Positions 5,710-6,907 of a stretch of DNA of 6,907 nucleotides are shown in pieces; within the stretch, counting starts at the first letter, position 1; every line of letters begins with the position of its first letter. The stretch covers positions 1 through 6,907 of the forward strand of contig JAICXU010000168.1 in NCBI GenBank assembly GCA_025934595.1, given 5' to 3'. The position numbers were made by a program, and so were the translations under genes. Below the pieces are notes generated by a model. The model saw only the letters and a list, made by a program, of their open reading frames with translations. It made no database searches and was not told the DNA's origin. This DNA is from Polyangiaceae bacterium (GTDB lineage Bacteria > Myxococcota_A > Polyangia > Polyangiales > Polyangiaceae).

Positions 5710-6612
5710 GTGCAGCAGCGCTTTCTGATCGTCGCCGGCAAGGGGGGCGTCGGGAAGACCACCGTTTCGGCGGCGCTCGCGGAGTCTCTCGCGGCGAAGG
5801 GCAAACGTGTGCTCGTCGCGATGTGCAACGCGAAGGAGCGCATCTCGACGATGCTCGGCTCCGATCTCGTCGGCGAAGACGTCGTGCGCGTCGGAAAAAA
5901 TATGTGGGCCGTGAACATGAACCCCGAGCGCGCGCTCGAGGAATACGGAATGCTGATTTTGAAATCGAAGGCGCTCTACGCGATCCTCTTCGACAACAAA
6001 TACGTGCGCACATTTTTCCGCGCCGTGCCCGGCATGCAAGAGTGGGCGATGCTCGGCAAAGCCTGGTTCCACACCACCGAGACGCGCGACGACGGATCGC
6101 TCATGTACGACGTCGTGATTTTGGACGCGCCGGCCACGGGACACGGCCTCGACATGCTCCGCGTGCCGAAGGTGATCGTGGATGTCGTGCCGACCGGGCT
6201 CCTCCGTCGCGATGCGGAGCGCGCGATCACGATGTTCCAAGATCCGAAGACGTGCGCGGCGATCCTCGTGACCTTGCCGGAAGAAATGCCGACGACCGAG
6301 ACGATCGAGCTCGCCTCGGCGCTCACGAAAGAGCTGCACATCCCGATCGGCGCCGTCGTCGTGAACGGCGTGCTTCCGCCGCTTTTTTCCCGAGAAGAAC
6401 GCGCGGCGCTCGAAAAATGCGAGATCGACGAAAAGAAGCCCGGCGATGCCGCGATCGTCGCCGGGCAAGATCGCGCAGCTCGCGAGCGCGTACAGGCCGA
6501 GAGCCTCTCTCGCCTTTCTCGCGAGCTTCCCGTGAAGCCCATCTTCTTTCCACTCCTCTTCGAAGACGCGGCAACCCCGACTGCGATCCACGAGCTGGCG
6601 AAGCGCATTTGA
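5710..6612 (+). CDS. ArsA/Get3-family P-loop ATPase
   Basis: From GTG 5710 the product is 300 residues and begins QQRFLIVAG, placing the deviant Walker A motif GKGGVGKTT at 10-18, the usual position in this family. VVILDAPATGHG (135-146) is the Walker B/switch II region, and VVVNG (217-221, N219) is the likely adenine-contacting motif. ArsA and Get3 are ATP-driven dimeric ATPases that act in arsenite export or in delivering tail-anchored proteins. Here there is no CXXC pair and no ArsA-like cysteine set (cysteines are C39, C182, C237), so arsenite transport is unlikely. The switch I region reads AMCNAKE (37-43) where DPA or DAK with Asp is usual. An earlier TTG at 5674 would overlap RNase J and add 12 unlikely residues, so it is rejected. 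No membrane segments are seen. The NAPRT-like gene follows after 37 bp. Family is firm; cargo unknown. Confidence 0.88.
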   Translation: MQQRFLIVAGKGGVGKTTVSAALAESLAAKGKRVLVAMCNAKERISTMLGSDLVGEDVVRVGKNMWAVNMNPERALEEYGMLILKSKALYAILFDNKYVRTFFRAVPGMQEWAMLGKAWFHTTETRDDGSLMYDVVILDAPATGHGLDMLRVPKVIVDVVPTGLLRRDAERAITMFQDPKTCAAILVTLPEEMPTTETIELASALTKELHIPIGAVVVNGVLPPLFSREERAALEKCEIDEKKPGDAAIVAGQDRAARERVQAESLSRLSRELPVKPIFFPLLFEDAATPTAIHELAKRI

Positions 6613-6614
6613 TG

Positions 6615-6634
6615 CATGCGATGCCCATGCGATG
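6615..6634 (+). repeat. 9-bp direct repeat in the ATPase/NAPRT-like spacer
   Basis: CATGCGATG occurs at 6615-6623 and again at 6626-6634, two bases apart. The copies occupy most of the short spacer just after the ATPase stop. The second copy ends in an ATG (6632) that is an alternative in-frame start for the next gene. A binding site or replication slippage could explain it; significance is uncertain. Confidence 0.35.
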
Positions 6635-6649
6635 ATTCCGGGTAGCCCA

Positions 6650-6907
6650 ATGCCCGCCGCCCTACCGCTCTATCTTCCCACGAGCGCTCTTTCGCTCGAG
6701 CTCGATGGCTTCGTCGCGATCTCGGCTGCGCATCGCGCGGGCTTCGCCGACGCCCGCAGCACGTTCGAATGCACGCTGCCGCATGTCTCGAACGACGTCG
6801 GTTACTTCGTGCTCGCCGGCGTCGATCCGCTGCTCGACGCGCTCGAACGATTCAAGTTGAAAGGCGACGAGCTCGCGTGGCTCGAATCGATCGGCGCGAT
6901 CGACGAG
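6650..6907 (+). CDS. Nicotinate phosphoribosyltransferase-like protein, N-terminal part (3' end outside window)
   Basis: The frame is open from ATG 6650 to the window end, giving 86 residues. The segment FECTLPHVSNDVGYFVLAGV followed by DPLLDALERFKLKGDELAWL closely parallels the N-terminal region of nicotinate phosphoribosyltransferase, where FxLP, GYxVxAGL, a helix with LExF and a ..DLAYL.. stretch occur in that order. That enzyme joins nicotinate to PRPP in NAD salvage. The motif TDLYxLTM, normally just before, is not recognisable: the equivalent region reads SALSLELDGFVAISAAHRAG. The Arg expected before LP is Thr. It may therefore be a divergent paralogue. ATG 6632 is an in-frame alternative start adding six residues; neither start has a strong ribosome binding site. 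It lies 37 bp after the ATPase gene on the same strand, so co-transcription is plausible. With the catalytic half missing, function cannot be judged. Confidence 0.7.
   Translation, partial: MPAALPLYLPTSALSLELDGFVAISAAHRAGFADARSTFECTLPHVSNDVGYFVLAGVDPLLDALERFKLKGDELAWLESIGAIDE

Noticed and set aside
5710..6612. Calling the ATPase an arsenical pump subunit (arsA)
   Set aside because: No arsB, arsR or arsD neighbour, no tandem second ATPase half, and no matching metal-site cysteines.

Overview
The window reads as chromosomal DNA from a GC-rich Gram-negative bacterium, most likely a myxobacterium (Myxococcota, Polyangia-like). This is inferred from four things: strong G/C preference at third codon positions, a small Cys-rich secreted lipoprotein, a zinc-ribbon protein with two FHA domains, and RNase J alongside an ArsA-family ATPase. 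No rRNA, tRNA, CRISPR array, insertion sequence or phage gene was seen. Nothing suggests recent transfer: base use is even, apart from a small AT-rich patch at about 380-412.

Layout. Positions 1-249 (+) hold the end of a secreted or surface protein. A 205-bp gap with two perfect palindromes and a possible -10 box leads to a small lipoprotein (455-820, +), which ends at a strong intrinsic terminator (841-876). On the minus strand, a gene for a zinc-ribbon/double-FHA protein (2428 to 1334) is followed 24 bp later by a Nudix-family gene (1309 to 911); the two are probably one transcript. A 146-bp divergent spacer separates this pair from a cytoplasmic cyclophilin-type prolyl isomerase (2575-3150, +). 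That gene converges, with only 22 bp between stops, on a second minus-strand operon: RNase J (5685 to 3994) and a CHAD-domain protein (3997 to 3173), which overlap by 4 bp. Facing RNase J, with 24 bp between start codons, is an ArsA/Get3-family ATPase (5710-6612, +), followed by the beginning of a nicotinate phosphoribosyltransferase-like gene (6650 to the window end).

How the genes may work together. Most are housekeeping or regulatory: RNA processing (RNase J), polyphosphate-associated binding (CHAD), phosphothreonine reading (FHA), nucleotide hydrolysis or sensing (Nudix), protein folding (cyclophilin) and NAD salvage (NAPRT-like). No single dedicated new system is evident. The points most worth a second look are a twin CX9C repeat in the lipoprotein, a Nudix box lacking its two central glutamates, translational coupling of RNase J to a CHAD protein, a changed switch-I residue in the ArsA-like ATPase, and a possible leaderless promoter inside the RNase J start region.
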